A DNA stretch of 64,000 nt from positions 620,001 through 684,000 of the forward strand of contig JALTJN010000362.1 in the NCBI GenBank assembly GCA_027076405.1, written 5' to 3'. The notes under the pieces were generated by a model. That model did not search any database and had not been told where the DNA came from. It was given only the letters and a program-made list of their open reading frames with translations. Positions 24,934-35,958 of this stretch are shown here, piece by piece. This DNA comes from Chromatiales bacterium (GTDB lineage: Bacteria > Pseudomonadota > Gammaproteobacteria > UBA6429). A program made the translations under genes and the position numbers. Position 1 is the first letter of the stretch. Every line of letters starts with the position of its first letter.

Positions 24934-25413
24934 ATGATGAACACAAGAAAAACAGAAATTTTAGTCGGTTTATTTATTGCCGCAGGTTTATCCGCATTAT
25001 TTATGCTGGCGATGAAAGTCAGTAATTTAAATATTTACAGCAACGATGACGGTTATGAAATTATTGCAAATTTTGATGATGCCAGTGGCTTAAAAGTTAA
25101 GTCTCCTGTCACCATGGCCGGAGTGCTAATCGGTCGGGTGAGTGATATTAGTTTTGATGCAAAAACCTTTGAAGCGGTTGTTCGCATTCGTGTTGAAAGT
25201 CAGTATGACACTTTACCGAAAGATACCTCGGCCAGTATTTATACCGCGGGTTTATTAGGTGAAAAGTATATAGGTCTTGAGCCGGGTGGAGATGAAGAAA
25301 ACCTCAAAAACAATGATAAGTTACAGCTAACTCAAAGTTCACTGGTGTTAGAAAAACTGATTAGCCGTTTTGTTGATAGCTTTATTAATAAAGATTCTTC
25401 AGAAAAGAAATAG
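24934..25413 (+). CDS. mlaD: Phospholipid-binding MCE-domain protein MlaD
   Basis: 159 aa. One N-terminal helix (ILVGLFIAAGLSALFMLAMKV) is followed by an MCE domain (YEIIANFDDASGLKVKSPVTMAGVLIGRVSDI ... YTAGLLGEKYIGLEPGG). It forms the periplasmic hexameric ring of the inner-membrane Mla complex. It is followed directly by the STAS-domain gene; the usual periplasmic carrier gene mlaC is not present between them. Confidence 0.94.
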   Translation: MMNTRKTEILVGLFIAAGLSALFMLAMKVSNLNIYSNDDGYEIIANFDDASGLKVKSPVTMAGVLIGRVSDISFDAKTFEAVVRIRVESQYDTLPKDTSASIYTAGLLGEKYIGLEPGGDEENLKNNDKLQLTQSSLVLEKLISRFVDSFINKDSSEKK

Positions 25414-25414
25414 C

Positions 25415-25723
25415 ATGCAGTCTACGATATCCAAACAAAACGAGACACTTTATGCTATTGAGGGCGAGTTGACGATGGCCACAGTGCCGTCTATTTCAAA
25501 GCAGTTCGATGAGTTATTTTCTTCGACAGCAAGTGGTGAGCTGACGATTAATTTTGCTTCCGTTTCGCGGAGTGACAGTGCTGGCGTTGCACTAATGGTT
25601 GAATTGATTCAATTGGCAAAAATCGCAAATTTATCGCTATTTTTCTCAAATCTTCCTCAGCAAATGCAGGATATTGCTAATTTGAGTGGTTTACTCGATA
25701 TCTTGCCGCTCAGTAAAAACTAG
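25415..25723 (+). CDS. mlaB: STAS-domain protein MlaB
   Basis: 102 aa from the ATG at 25415, one base after mlaD. An upstream in-frame start at 25370 lies inside mlaD. STAS fold: YAIEGELTMATVPSISKQFDELF, then LTINFASVSRSDSAGVALMVELIQLA with the conserved D-S-A-G-V phosphosite-like loop. MlaB binds MlaF on the cytoplasmic side and supports transporter assembly. Confidence 0.88.
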   Translation: MQSTISKQNETLYAIEGELTMATVPSISKQFDELFSSTASGELTINFASVSRSDSAGVALMVELIQLAKIANLSLFFSNLPQQMQDIANLSGLLDILPLSKN

Positions 25724-25912
25724 GACGTTTTGTTATTTTCTGGCTTTTTCAGAAATTCGCTAAAATCTCTGGTAATTTCTTATAAATCTTCATATTTAGC
25801 CATAATTTTGGCGATTAAACCTCATTTTAGCCGTATCCGCTCACCGTCTCTCGCGCTACAATAGCCCACTTTAAAAGTGGCACAGCTACCTTAACGAAAT
25901 TTGGTGAAAAAT

Positions 25913-26167
25913 ATGACCCCGGAAGAAGTACAAGCAATGATTCAGGCAGGATTACCAGACTGCGAAATAAAAGTGCAGGGCGATGGCAGTCATTTTGAGG
26001 CTGTTGTTATCGGCGAAATTTTTGATGGTCTTTCAGTCGTGAAAAAGCAACAAAAAGTGTATGCCACGTTAGGTGATAAAATTACCAGCGGCGAGGTGCA
26101 TGCCTTAACCATTAAAACATACACGCCAGCGGAATATGAAAAAGCACAAAAGCTTCAGGTTCGCTAG
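25913..26167 (+). CDS. ibaG: BolA-family protein IbaG/YrbA
   Basis: 84 aa from the ATG at 25913, with GGTGA five bases upstream; in-frame TTG and GTG codons at 25901 and 25904 are less likely. Motifs are GDGSHFEAVVIGEIFDGLSVVKKQQKVYATLGD and VHALTIKTYTPAEYE. The length equals that of E. coli IbaG and the position, after mlaB and before murA, is the conserved one. BolA proteins partner monothiol glutaredoxins in Fe-S cluster handling. Confidence 0.92.
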   Translation: MTPEEVQAMIQAGLPDCEIKVQGDGSHFEAVVIGEIFDGLSVVKKQQKVYATLGDKITSGEVHALTIKTYTPAEYEKAQKLQVR

Positions 26168-26319
26168 TTTCAAATAATGAGACGTTAGATAACACTGCGT
26201 TCAAATATTATTCAAAATGCACACTTATTGTCAGCTCCGTTTTTTCATAATATTTTGCCTTGTTATCTGAAACAGAGAAAAAGCATAAACATTGTTTTAT
26301 TATAAAATTGAAGAATTAA

Positions 26320-27585
<1,266 letters not shown>

Positions 27586-27605
27586 TTCAACAGAAGATAG
27601 ATATT

Positions 27606-28241
27606 ATGAGTGAAACGTTAACCATCGCATTATCAAAAGGGCGTATATATAAGGAAACCATGCCTTTGCTTGCGCACGCAGGTATTACACCAAAAGATGA
27701 TCCTGAAACCAGCCGTAAACTGATTCTTGATACAAATCATGACGATGTAAAACTGGTCATTATTCGTGCCACCGATGTGCCTACTTACGTACAGTATGGA
27801 GCTGCTGATATTGGTGTCGCAGGAAAAGATGTTTTACTCGAGCATGGTGGTGAAGGTTTATATGAGCCGCTTGATTTGGAAATTGCAAAATGTAAGTTAA
27901 TGACGGCAGGCCCGGTCAACGCAAAAATACCGGAAGGGCGTTTACGCATCGCAACAAAATTTGTCAATTGCGCGCGTCGTTATTACGCAGAGCAAGGTAA
28001 GCAGGTTGAAGTTATTAAATTATACGGTTCAATGGAGTTAGCACCACTGGTTGGCCTGGCTGATTTTATTATTGATGTAGTCGATACCGGTAATACTTTA
28101 AAAGCCAATGGGCTGGAACCTTTAGAACATATTGCCGACATCAGTTCACGTCTGGTGGTCAATAAAGCCGCGATGAAAATGAAGCATGCGCGTGTATCTA
28201 AACTTATCGAACAAATTGCAGAAGCGGTAAAAAATAAATAA
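27606..28241 (+). CDS. hisG: ATP phosphoribosyltransferase, short form
   Basis: 211 aa. [37 protein letters not shown] and the PRPP-binding loop [15 protein letters not shown] define HisG. It lacks the C-terminal regulatory domain of the approximately 299-aa enterobacterial form. Short HisG normally needs HisZ, which should be encoded outside the window. First step of histidine synthesis. It lies 20 bases after murA and 22 before hisD. Confidence 0.96.
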   Translation: MSETLTIALSKGRIYKETMPLLAHAGITPKDDPETSRKLILDTNHDDVKLVIIRATDVPTYVQYGAADIGVAGKDVLLEHGGEGLYEPLDLEIAKCKLMTAGPVNAKIPEGRLRIATKFVNCARRYYAEQGKQVEVIKLYGSMELAPLVGLADFIIDVVDTGNTLKANGLEPLEHIADISSRLVVNKAAMKMKHARVSKLIEQIAEAVKNK

Positions 28242-28263
28242 GTTAATTTTGAAAAAATAAATT

Positions 28264-29559
28264 ATGAAGATTAAACGACTAGCAACCACACAAACAGATT
28301 ATCAGCAACAAATGGACAACCTGCTCGCATGGGAAGGTGTGTCTGATGATCAGGTTAATTCAACGGTAAGGAATATATTAAAAGATATTCGCTCACGTGG
28401 CGATGAAGCTTTAGTTGAGTACACTAATAAATTTGATCGAATGAATGTTAGTTCTATGGCAGATCTAACTTTTAGTAAAGAGCAAATTGATACCGCGTAT
28501 AAAAATATTCCGGCTGATCAGCGTGAAGCATTAGAGCTTGCGGCTGAACGTGTACGCAGTTATCACGAACACCAGATAATGGAATCATGGTCTTATACTG
28601 AAGAGGATGGCACATTATTAGGTCAGCAAATTACTGCACTTGATCGTGTTGGTTTATATGTTCCCGGTGGAAAAGCTACTTATCCGTCTTCTGTTTTAAT
28701 GAATGCGATTCCGGCAAAAGTCGCCGGTGTAGAAGAAATTGTTATGGTCGTTCCAACGCCCGATGGTGTTGTGAATGATATGGTTTTGGCAGCGGCAAAA
28801 ATTTCCGGTGTCGATACCGTTTTTGCTATTGGTGGTGCACAAGCGGTTGCGGCTTTAGCTTATGGTACAGAAACTGTCCCGAGTGTAGACAAAATTGTAG
28901 GCCCGGGAAATATTTATGTTGCCACAGCCAAATCAATGGTATTTGGTCGTGTCGGTATAGATATGATTGCAGGTCCTTCCGAGATATTAGTCGTGTGTGA
29001 TGGCAAAACAGATCCGGACTGGATCGCGATGGATTTATTTTCACAAGCAGAACATGATGAAGATGCGCAGTCTATTTTAGTTTCATGGAATGTTGATTTT
29101 CTCGATCAGGTAGAAGCCAGTATCGAAAAATTATTACCAACTATGGAACGTAAAGATATTATCTCGAAGTCACTAAATGACAGAGGTGCTTTCATTTTAG
29201 TGAAAGATGAAAATGAAGCGGTAGAAGTGTCGAATTTTATTTCACCAGAACATTTGGAATTGTCTGTTGAAGATCCACAAAGCATGGCGAAAAAAATTAA
29301 ACATGCCGGTGCCATATTTATGGGGCGATATACTGCTGAAGCATTAGGTGATTATTGTGCCGGCCCTAACCATGTTTTGCCGACATCACGTACTGCACGT
29401 TTTAGTTCGCCATTAGGTGTGTATGATTTTCAAAAACGTTCCAGTTTAATTATGTGTTCTGCAGAAGGCGCATCTGAACTAGGTAAAACAGCATCAATTC
29501 TTGGTCGCGGTGAAAGTTTAACCGCGCATGCACGGTCGGCTGAGTTTAGAATTAAATAA
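28264..29559 (+). CDS. hisD: Histidinol dehydrogenase
   Basis: 431 aa. [81 protein letters not shown] and [19 protein letters not shown] cover the NAD, Zn and histidinol-binding residues. It catalyses the last two steps of histidine synthesis. A strong terminator at 29606-29640 ends the transcript. hisC, normally the next gene, is about 14 kb downstream. Confidence 0.97.
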   Translation: MKIKRLATTQTDYQQQMDNLLAWEGVSDDQVNSTVRNILKDIRSRGDEALVEYTNKFDRMNVSSMADLTFSKEQIDTAYKNIPADQREALELAAERVRSYHEHQIMESWSYTEEDGTLLGQQITALDRVGLYVPGGKATYPSSVLMNAIPAKVAGVEEIVMVVPTPDGVVNDMVLAAAKISGVDTVFAIGGAQAVAALAYGTETVPSVDKIVGPGNIYVATAKSMVFGRVGIDMIAGPSEILVVCDGKTDPDWIAMDLFSQAEHDEDAQSILVSWNVDFLDQVEASIEKLLPTMERKDIISKSLNDRGAFILVKDENEAVEVSNFISPEHLELSVEDPQSMAKKIKHAGAIFMGRYTAEALGDYCAGPNHVLPTSRTARFSSPLGVYDFQKRSSLIMCSAEGASELGKTASILGRGESLTAHARSAEFRIK

Positions 29560-29605
29560 GGTATAGATTATAATAAAAACATTATAAGCATATCGTTAAT
29601 TGATG

Positions 29606-29640
29606 AAATGGCTACAGGATCTCCTGTAGCCATTTTTTTT
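29606..29640 (+). terminator. Rho-independent terminator after hisD
   Basis: AAATGGCTACAGG (29606-29618) pairs with CCTGTAGCCATTT (29623-29635): 13 bp with a 4-base loop, running into T8 (29633-29640). Confidence 0.9.
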
Positions 29641-29691
29641 GCTAGTGCAGTAGCAATATGCTAATAATGGAAGTTCACAAAATCAAAAGGG

Positions 29692-32600
29692 ATGTGGCAA
29701 ATGCAGTTTATAAGAAAGGTACTTTTCTTCTTCTTCGGTTCATTTCAATGGCAATTGCCCCCCTGGATGAACAGCATTCGTCAACTTATCCACAAAGCGC
29801 TTGTCTGGCGTAAAAACAATAAAAAACTCGTTTGGACGACAATCGTATTTGGCGTAATCGGCTATGGCGCAATGTTGTGGTACGACTCTTTACCCAAACC
29901 GGTTCAGGTAGAAATCACCGGAACAGCACCTTCTTTAACAGTATTGAGTGATGAACCGGTTTTTGACTCTGTTTATGTCAACTTCAGTGCATCAGCCGCA
30001 CAATTAGAACAAATCGGTAAAGTGGTATCGAAAGGTATTACTGTGTTACCCGAAATAAAAGGTCAGTGGAAATGGAACAATGACTCTCAACTTGAATTTA
30101 AACCGGAACAAGACTGGGCAGTAGGTGAAGAATATAAGGTTAAGTTTGATAAAAGTTTATTTCCGGATCACGTCTTACTTCGTGAATATGAATACCGTTT
30201 TTCTTCTGCCGCATTTTCAGTTGAAATTTTAAATAGTTATTTTCATCAGGACCCGCTTGATCCAAAAATTAAACGTATTGTTGCTACAGTGAAGTTTACT
30301 CATCCCGTCGATAAGGACTCATTTGAAAGTAATATTAAAATAAACATGCAGAACAAAAAAGCAGGCATATTAAGTGATGGCACTGCGATTAAGTTTAGCG
30401 TGAAATACGACAAATATATGGGCGAAGCATATATACAGTCAGAGCCAATAAAAATCCCGCTAAAAGATAAAACAGTAAAAATTGAAATTGAAGGTGGCAT
30501 TAAGTCTAGCCGTGGAGGCTCAGCCTGGGAAAGAGATTTATATGCAGAAGTCAATGTTCCCGGTATGTACAGTTATTTCAGAGTCTCAAATATCACTCCG
30601 ACACTTGTGCGTAACAAGCGTAATGAGCCTGAACAAGTTTTAATTATAGAAACTACTGCGGGAGTATTAGAAAAAGAGTTACAGAAAAACATTACTGTGT
30701 ATGAATTACCTCGTGATAAACCCGCTGTACTAGGACGACGCGGACAACGTAATTATAGATACTGGGGGCTAAACGATGTGGGACCACAAGTTTTAGCACT
30801 TTCCACAAAACTTGAGATTAAGGCCATTCCAACAGAGCATGAATATTCAAATATGCATAGCTTTCGTTATAGCTCAAAACCGGGGCGTAGTTTATATGTA
30901 AAAATTAATAAGGGTACACGTTCTTTTGGTGGATACATTCTGGCCGATGCCTCTGAGAATGTTCGTCGGGTACCACAGTACCCGAGAGAGCTGAAAATTA
31001 TGCACGAAGGTGCAATTTTGGGAATGCGTGGCGAAAGAAAGTTATCTATCGTCTCCCGTGGCATAAAGTCAATTCAATTTGAAGTAGGCCGGGTTTTACC
31101 GGGGCAAATTAATCATCTGGTGAGTCAGTCAAATGGTAATTTCTTAAGCCATTATTTTACAAATTATAACTTTGATGCAGATAACATTACTGACAGGTTT
31201 ACAAAGACACGCAGGTTAAGAACAACAGGGCCAGAAAAAGCACAATATACTGCGTTTGATTTTTCACCTTATCTTAACCTTGGAACTGCCGGGAAAAAAC
31301 GTGGCTTGTTTTTCTTTAAAGTCCAACGCTGGGATGAAAAATATAAAAGAGCAAGTGGCACATCTGATGAACGTTTAATTCTGGTAACCGATTTGGGAAT
31401 ACTGGTAAAAGATAATGCCGATAAAACGCATGATATCTTTGTGCAATCATTGAGTACAGGTAAACCGGTATCTAATGCAGAAGTAAAAATACTGGGTAAA
31501 AATGGTATCGCGGTTTACAAGGTTTCAACCAATGCACGAGGTCGCGCAAGTTTCCCTTCATTCAAAGATCTTAAACGTGAAAAAACCCCGGTTGCCTATC
31601 TGGTAACCAAAGGGCAGGACGTATCTTTTATTCCTTATAATAAAGGCAACAGAAGTCTTAACTATTCACGCTTTGATACAGGCGGTATCTATCAGCAGGG
31701 TAAAGGAGAAAAGCTAAATGCATATCTTTTTTCAGACAGGGGAATCTATCGTCCGGGAGATAAGTTTAATGTTGGTATGATAGTTCGCTCGGGTGACTGG
31801 GATAAAGAGCTGGAAGGTTTACCAATGGAAATTGTGATTAACGATGCCCGGGGTTTAACCGTTAAAAGACAAAAGCTAAAGCTTGATGATAGTGGCTTTG
31901 AAGAAGTGAACTATAAAACCGAATACACTTCGCCAACAGGTGAATATCAGATTCGGGCTTATTTAATTAAAGATAAATACAGAAAAAATTTACTCGGTTC
32001 AACAACCGTGCGTGTAGAAGAGTTTATTCCGGACAGAATGAAAATTCAGACGCGCTTCTCCAAAGAAAGAGAATCGGGCTGGGTTTCTCCCGAAGGGCTA
32101 CAAGGCCGGGTTTCATTACAAAACCTCTACGGCATACCGGCATCTAATCGCCGAATTGCAGCCAGTATTAATTTAAAACCTGCACAGCCTTACTTTAGAA
32201 AATACAAAGCCTTTCGCTTTTACGATCCTTTACGTGCCAAGCATTCATTTTCTGAACGTTTAAATGATACTCAGACCGATGACAAAGGAATTTCTGTTTT
32301 TGATATCGACTTAAGCCGTTTCGCAAAAGCGACTTACCGGCTCAGTTTAACAACGCAGGGTTATGAAGCAGAAGGTGGCCGGGGAGTGTCCGCAGAACGC
32401 TCGGTGTTAATTTCACCCTTGGCCTATCTTGTGGGTTATAAAGCGGATGGTAAATTAAATTACATTCATAAAGACAGCGAACGAACGGTTGATTTAGTCG
32501 CGGTAAATCCCGACTTAGATAAAATAGATGTGTCCGGTTTACAGATGGAGCTCATCGAAAAACGTCATGTATCTGTTTTAACCAAACAAAATGATGGTAC

Positions 32601-35436
32601 ATATAAATACCAGTCGGTTAAAAAGAAAACATCGCTTAAACGTGATGCACTAAAAATCTCAAAGGATAATACTCGTTATACCTTACCCACCGATAAATCG
32701 GGTGAATTCACTCTTGTTATTCGTGATGGTAACGATACCGAGTTAAACAAAATTAATTTTTCGGTAGTCGGTGACGCGAATCTGGCAAGAAGTTTAGATA
32801 AAAATGCCGAGTTACAAATTAAACTTAATAAAACGGATTTCAATCCGGGTGATGAAATTGAACTGCAAATTAAAGCGCCCTACGTTGGTGCAGGTTTAAT
32901 TACCATTGAACGTGATCGTGTCTATTCGTACAAATGGTTTAAAACCACCACAAGCAGTTCAATGCAAAGTATTACTGTTCCGTATGATCTTGAAGGTAAT
33001 GGTTACGTTAATGTCAGTTTTATTCGTGCGCCGGACTCAAAAGAAATTTTCATGAGTCCTTTAAGTTACGGGGTTATGCCATTTACGGTGAATCGATCTG
33101 CGCGTGTTAACAAAGTGATGTTGGAGACACCGGAAATTGCACGCCCCGGTGAAGATCTCACCATTAAGTATAAATCAGAACGTCCGGGTAAACTGGTTGT
33201 GTTTGCGGTAAACGAAGGTATCTTACAGGTTGCAGGTTATAAAATGCCTGATCCTTTATCTCACTTCTTTAAAAAGAAAGCGTTAGAGGTCACAACATCA
33301 CAAATTCTTGATTTGTTATTACCTGAGTTTGACCTGGTTAAAGCCTTATCCGCACCGGGCGGGGGTGATATGGCAGCAATGAAAGCACTGGGTGATAACC
33401 TTAATCCATTCCAACGTAAACAAAAGAAATCGGTTGTATTCTGGTCGGGTATTATGGAAACAGACGGTAGTCAAGGCGAAGTTGTTTACTCCGTGCCGGA
33501 TCACTTTAATGGCAAATTACGCATCATGGCTGTTGCCGTTGCTGATCAGGCTATTGGTGTTGCAAAGAATAGTACGCTGGTAAGAGGCCACTTTATTATT
33601 AGTCCAAATGTTCCGACCTTTGTTGCACCGGGTGATGAATTCAGTGTCAGTGTTAATGTTGCAAACAACCTTGAAAAGTCAGGTAAAAATGCACCCGTAA
33701 CCGTGACACTTGAAACATCACGGCACTTAAAAGTTTTAACCGATGCTACTCAGACGTTAAGCATTAGTGAAGGGCATGAACAAAGTACCCGTTATAAAAT
33801 AAAAGCGAATGATGTACTCGGTTCAGGTCGGTTTACCTTTATTGTGAGTCATGCAGGTAAAGATGGAATCAAAAAGAGTCGTTACCGGGTTGATCTAAGT
33901 GTCAGACCAGCCGTGCCCTACATGACAAAAGTCACCGGCGGTTATTTACAGGATGATAATGTGAATGTCCTGGTTGATCGTGATATGTATCCACACTTCA
34001 GAAAACTGGAAGTCAGCGCATCACCTGTTCCGCTCGGTATGGCGCGTGGATTGGTTCATTATCTGGGGAACTACCCTTACATGTGTACCGAGCAGCTAGT
34101 GAGTCGTTCATTCCCTGCCATTATTTTACGAGACAGACCAGAGTTTGGCTATAAAACAAAAGATGTCGAAAAAAGCCTGTCACAAATTATTCGTATCTTA
34201 CGCGGCAGACAAAATTCGGAAGGGGCATTTGGTTTCTGGTCGGCAAATTCACATGTCTCAAATTACCAATCAACTTATGCATTACATTTTTTAACCGAAG
34301 CACGTGAACGTGGTTATCCTGTACCAAGGGATCTATTACAACGGGGACTGGGTTTCCTTAAACAGCTCGCTTCAAGACCAATAGATTCTTTATCGAAAGC
34401 ACGTGACCGAGCCTATGCTATTTATGTGTTAACACGTAATGGTATTGTTACAACCCGCATGCTTGATGGTTTAAGAAAAGAACTGGCTGAAGAAATGAAG
34501 CCGGAAAATTGGGAAAAAGATTTAACCGGTATTTATATTGCCGCAACCTACAAGATGTTACGTCTTGAAAGTGAAGCGAATAAAATTATCAGTAAATCGA
34601 AACTAGGTGATCTGCAAATATCCGATTATCAGCATTTCTACGATGGCCTGTTACGTGACGCACACTTGCTCTATGTGCTGTCATACCACTTTAAAGATCG
34701 TTTAGAAGACATTAAAGCAGATGAACTGGAAAAATTAGTCAAGCCTGTATTACGTGGAAACTTTAATACCTTGTCATCCGCTTCAGTGATTCTTGCACTC
34801 GATACCTATGCCACGGCAACCGGTACGCCAAAAGAAATGAAACTGAAAATTCAGGAAGTACTGGCAAGCAAAGAAAAACGTGAGCTGGGTATTCCACCGG
34901 GGCTGTTCCCGCAAATACCGTTTACACAAGAAGCAAAATCAATTCAAATTGATTCAGAAGATGATCACAACCTGTTCTATCAAGTGACAGAAGCTGGCTT
35001 CGATAAAGCTTTGCCAACAAAAGACATCAAAGAACAACTTGAAGTGCAACGTGAATACCGTAATGCAAAAGGTGACGTAATCGATAAAGTTACCTTAGGT
35101 GAAGAAGCTTACGTTCATTTAAAAGTCAGAGCGTTGAACAATAAACAACATTACAATGTTGCAGTAGTCGATTTACTACCCGGCGGCTTCGAAGTGGTAC
35201 TGGATAAATCCCTACGCGAAAATCAGTCAAGCTGGAACCCACAGTATGTGGACTCACGCGAAGATCGCATGATTGTCTTTGGTGCTGTTGGCTCAAGTGT
35301 ACAGGAATTTGTTTACCGCATTAAAGCCATTAATGTTGGTGATTATAAAGTGCCACCGACCTTTGGTGAGTCGATGTATGATCGGAGTGTAATGGCGAGA
35401 AGTTTGGGCGGAAAAATTTCTGTGGTTAAGCCTTAA
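29692..35436 (+). CDS. Bacterial alpha-2-macroglobulin family protein (YfhM-like), membrane-anchored
   Basis: 1914 aa. A cytoplasmic N-terminus of about 45 residues precedes one membrane helix (about 46-66, VWTTIVFGVIGYGAMLWY) and a large periplasmic region with macroglobulin domains (AYLFSDRGIYRPGDKFNVGMIVR is the MG2-type strand and typical of the family). The thioester motif is C1465-T-E-Q1468 in YPYMCTEQLVSRSFPA, followed by the helical thioester domain. Such proteins trap attacking proteases in the periplasm and are usually paired with penicillin-binding protein 1C, present here at 41347. Unlike E. coli YfhM, no lipobox is seen; anchoring is by the helix. The 5' end follows the hisD terminator with AAAGGG before the ATG. 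Confidence 0.93.
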   Translation: MWQMQFIRKVLFFFFGSFQWQLPPWMNSIRQLIHKALVWRKNNKKLVWTTIVFGVIGYGAMLWYDSLPKPVQVEITGTAPSLTVLSDEPVFDSVYVNFSASAAQLEQIGKVVSKGITVLPEIKGQWKWNNDSQLEFKPEQDWAVGEEYKVKFDKSLFPDHVLLREYEYRFSSAAFSVEILNSYFHQDPLDPKIKRIVATVKFTHPVDKDSFESNIKINMQNKKAGILSDGTAIKFSVKYDKYMGEAYIQSEPIKIPLKDKTVKIEIEGGIKSSRGGSAWERDLYAEVNVPGMYSYFRVSNITPTLVRNKRNEPEQVLIIETTAGVLEKELQKNITVYELPRDKPAVLGRRGQRNYRYWGLNDVGPQVLALSTKLEIKAIPTEHEYSNMHSFRYSSKPGRSLYVKINKGTRSFGGYILADASENVRRVPQYPRELKIMHEGAILGMRGERKLSIVSRGIKSIQFEVGRVLPGQINHLVSQSNGNFLSHYFTNYNFDADNITDRFTKTRRLRTTGPEKAQYTAFDFSPYLNLGTAGKKRGLFFFKVQRWDEKYKRASGTSDERLILVTDLGILVKDNADKTHDIFVQSLSTGKPVSNAEVKILGKNGIAVYKVSTNARGRASFPSFKDLKREKTPVAYLVTKGQDVSFIPYNKGNRSLNYSRFDTGGIYQQGKGEKLNAYLFSDRGIYRPGDKFNVGMIVRSGDWDKELEGLPMEIVINDARGLTVKRQKLKLDDSGFEEVNYKTEYTSPTGEYQIRAYLIKDKYRKNLLGSTTVRVEEFIPDRMKIQTRFSKERESGWVSPEGLQGRVSLQNLYGIPASNRRIAASINLKPAQPYFRKYKAFRFYDPLRAKHSFSERLNDTQTDDKGISVFDIDLSRFAKATYRLSLTTQGYEAEGGRGVSAERSVLISPLAYLVGYKADGKLNYIHKDSERTVDLVAVNPDLDKIDVSGLQMELIEKRHVSVLTKQNDGTYKYQSVKKKTSLKRDALKISKDNTRYTLPTDKSGEFTLVIRDGNDTELNKINFSVVGDANLARSLDKNAELQIKLNKTDFNPGDEIELQIKAPYVGAGLITIERDRVYSYKWFKTTTSSSMQSITVPYDLEGNGYVNVSFIRAPDSKEIFMSPLSYGVMPFTVNRSARVNKVMLETPEIARPGEDLTIKYKSERPGKLVVFAVNEGILQVAGYKMPDPLSHFFKKKALEVTTSQILDLLLPEFDLVKALSAPGGGDMAAMKALGDNLNPFQRKQKKSVVFWSGIMETDGSQGEVVYSVPDHFNGKLRIMAVAVADQAIGVAKNSTLVRGHFIISPNVPTFVAPGDEFSVSVNVANNLEKSGKNAPVTVTLETSRHLKVLTDATQTLSISEGHEQSTRYKIKANDVLGSGRFTFIVSHAGKDGIKKSRYRVDLSVRPAVPYMTKVTGGYLQDDNVNVLVDRDMYPHFRKLEVSASPVPLGMARGLVHYLGNYPYMCTEQLVSRSFPAIILRDRPEFGYKTKDVEKSLSQIIRILRGRQNSEGAFGFWSANSHVSNYQSTYALHFLTEARERGYPVPRDLLQRGLGFLKQLASRPIDSLSKARDRAYAIYVLTRNGIVTTRMLDGLRKELAEEMKPENWEKDLTGIYIAATYKMLRLESEANKIISKSKLGDLQISDYQHFYDGLLRDAHLLYVLSYHFKDRLEDIKADELEKLVKPVLRGNFNTLSSASVILALDTYATATGTPKEMKLKIQEVLASKEKRELGIPPGLFPQIPFTQEAKSIQIDSEDDHNLFYQVTEAGFDKALPTKDIKEQLEVQREYRNAKGDVIDKVTLGEEAYVHLKVRALNNKQHYNVAVVDLLPGGFEVVLDKSLRENQSSWNPQYVDSREDRMIVFGAVGSSVQEFVYRIKAINVGDYKVPPTFGESMYDRSVMARSLGGKISVVKP

Positions 35437-35458
35437 AGTGTAAATGATTGGAAGCGTC

Positions 35459-35478
35459 ATTCCCGCGAAGGCGAGAAT
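35459..35478. repeat. Short palindromic dispersed-repeat-like sequence
   Basis: ATTCCCGCGAAGGCGAGAAT is a hairpin with one mismatch. It sits in GTCATTCCCGCGAAGGC-type context that is widespread as an intergenic repeat in proteobacteria. It directly follows the alpha-2-macroglobulin gene. Only one copy is seen in this window. Confidence 0.5.
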
Positions 35479-35558
35479 CCAGTGTTTAAAACAGGTAAAA
35501 ATTTGCCTTTTACTCTCACTTCTTGCTATCCATGGTGTAACTAGATAAGAGATTAAAG

Positions 35559-35620
35559 AAATAGGTGTTTGTGTTCAATATTCTCAAAGATTAGAAACAA
35601 TTTGTCTCTGGCACCTATTT
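35559..35620. repeat. Inverted-repeat element copy 1 (MITE-like)
   Basis: Ends AAATAGGTG and CACCTATTT are perfect inverted repeats; the interior holds TTAGAAACAATTTGTCTCTG. The same ends and interior recur at 36231-36299, 37982-38043 and, partly, 40264-40310. It is positioned just left of the toxin-antitoxin promoter. Confidence 0.75.
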
Positions 35621-35638
35621 TAGTTATGCTGGAAAAAC

Positions 35639-35677
35639 TTGACATACCATATATGGTATCTATACTATATTTGGTAT
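35639..35677 (+). promoter_or_regulatory. Toxin-antitoxin promoter with two operator palindromes
   Basis: TTGACA (35639-35644), a 16-base spacer and TATACT (35661-35666) form a strong sigma70 promoter. ATACCATATATGGTAT (35644-35659) is a perfect palindrome between the two boxes, and ATACTATATTTGGTAT (35662-35677) is an imperfect copy covering the -10 and the toxin start codon. Centre-to-centre spacing is 18 bases. This is the expected layout for autorepression by the XRE antitoxin. Transcription would start only a few bases before the ATG at 35676. Confidence 0.75.
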
Positions 35678-35957
35678 GTGGAAAATATATGAGCATAAAA
35701 ATGCAATAAAGCAGCTAAAATCACTGCCTATTGATGTACTTAAGCGATATGAAAAATGGAAAGATATCGTGGCTATATCTGGGCCAAAAGGTCTAAAACA
35801 AATTAAGGGCTTTAATGATGAGGCGCTTCGAGGTGAGTGGAAAGGTTATCGTTCATCTCGTCTCAATATCCAATACCGCATTATTTACAAAATCGAAGAT
35901 GAACAACTTTTTGTGAAAGTAGTCAAAGTAACAGCTCATGACTACCGGAGGAAATAA
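35676..35957 (+). CDS. RelE/HigB-family toxin (mRNA interferase)
   Basis: 93 aa: MWKIYEHKNAIKQLKSLPIDVLKRYEKW, then GLKQIKGFNDEALRGEWKGYRSSRLNIQYRIIYKIEDEQLFVKVVKVTAHDYRRK. The L-R-G-E-W-K-G-Y-R-S-S-R-L..QYRIIY pattern and the terminal H-D-Y-R-R are typical RelE/ParE-fold toxin features. RelE-type members cut mRNA on the ribosome. The toxin precedes the antitoxin, as in HigBA. The promoter places the transcript start almost at the ATG, so translation may be nearly leaderless. Confidence 0.88.
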   Translation: MWKIYEHKNAIKQLKSLPIDVLKRYEKWKDIVAISGPKGLKQIKGFNDEALRGEWKGYRSSRLNIQYRIIYKIEDEQLFVKVVKVTAHDYRRK

Positions 35958-35958
35958 T

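Noticed and set aside
27606..28241. hisG as truncated
   Set aside because: 211 aa is the normal short-form length, which lacks the regulatory domain and works with HisZ; no frameshift remnant follows.
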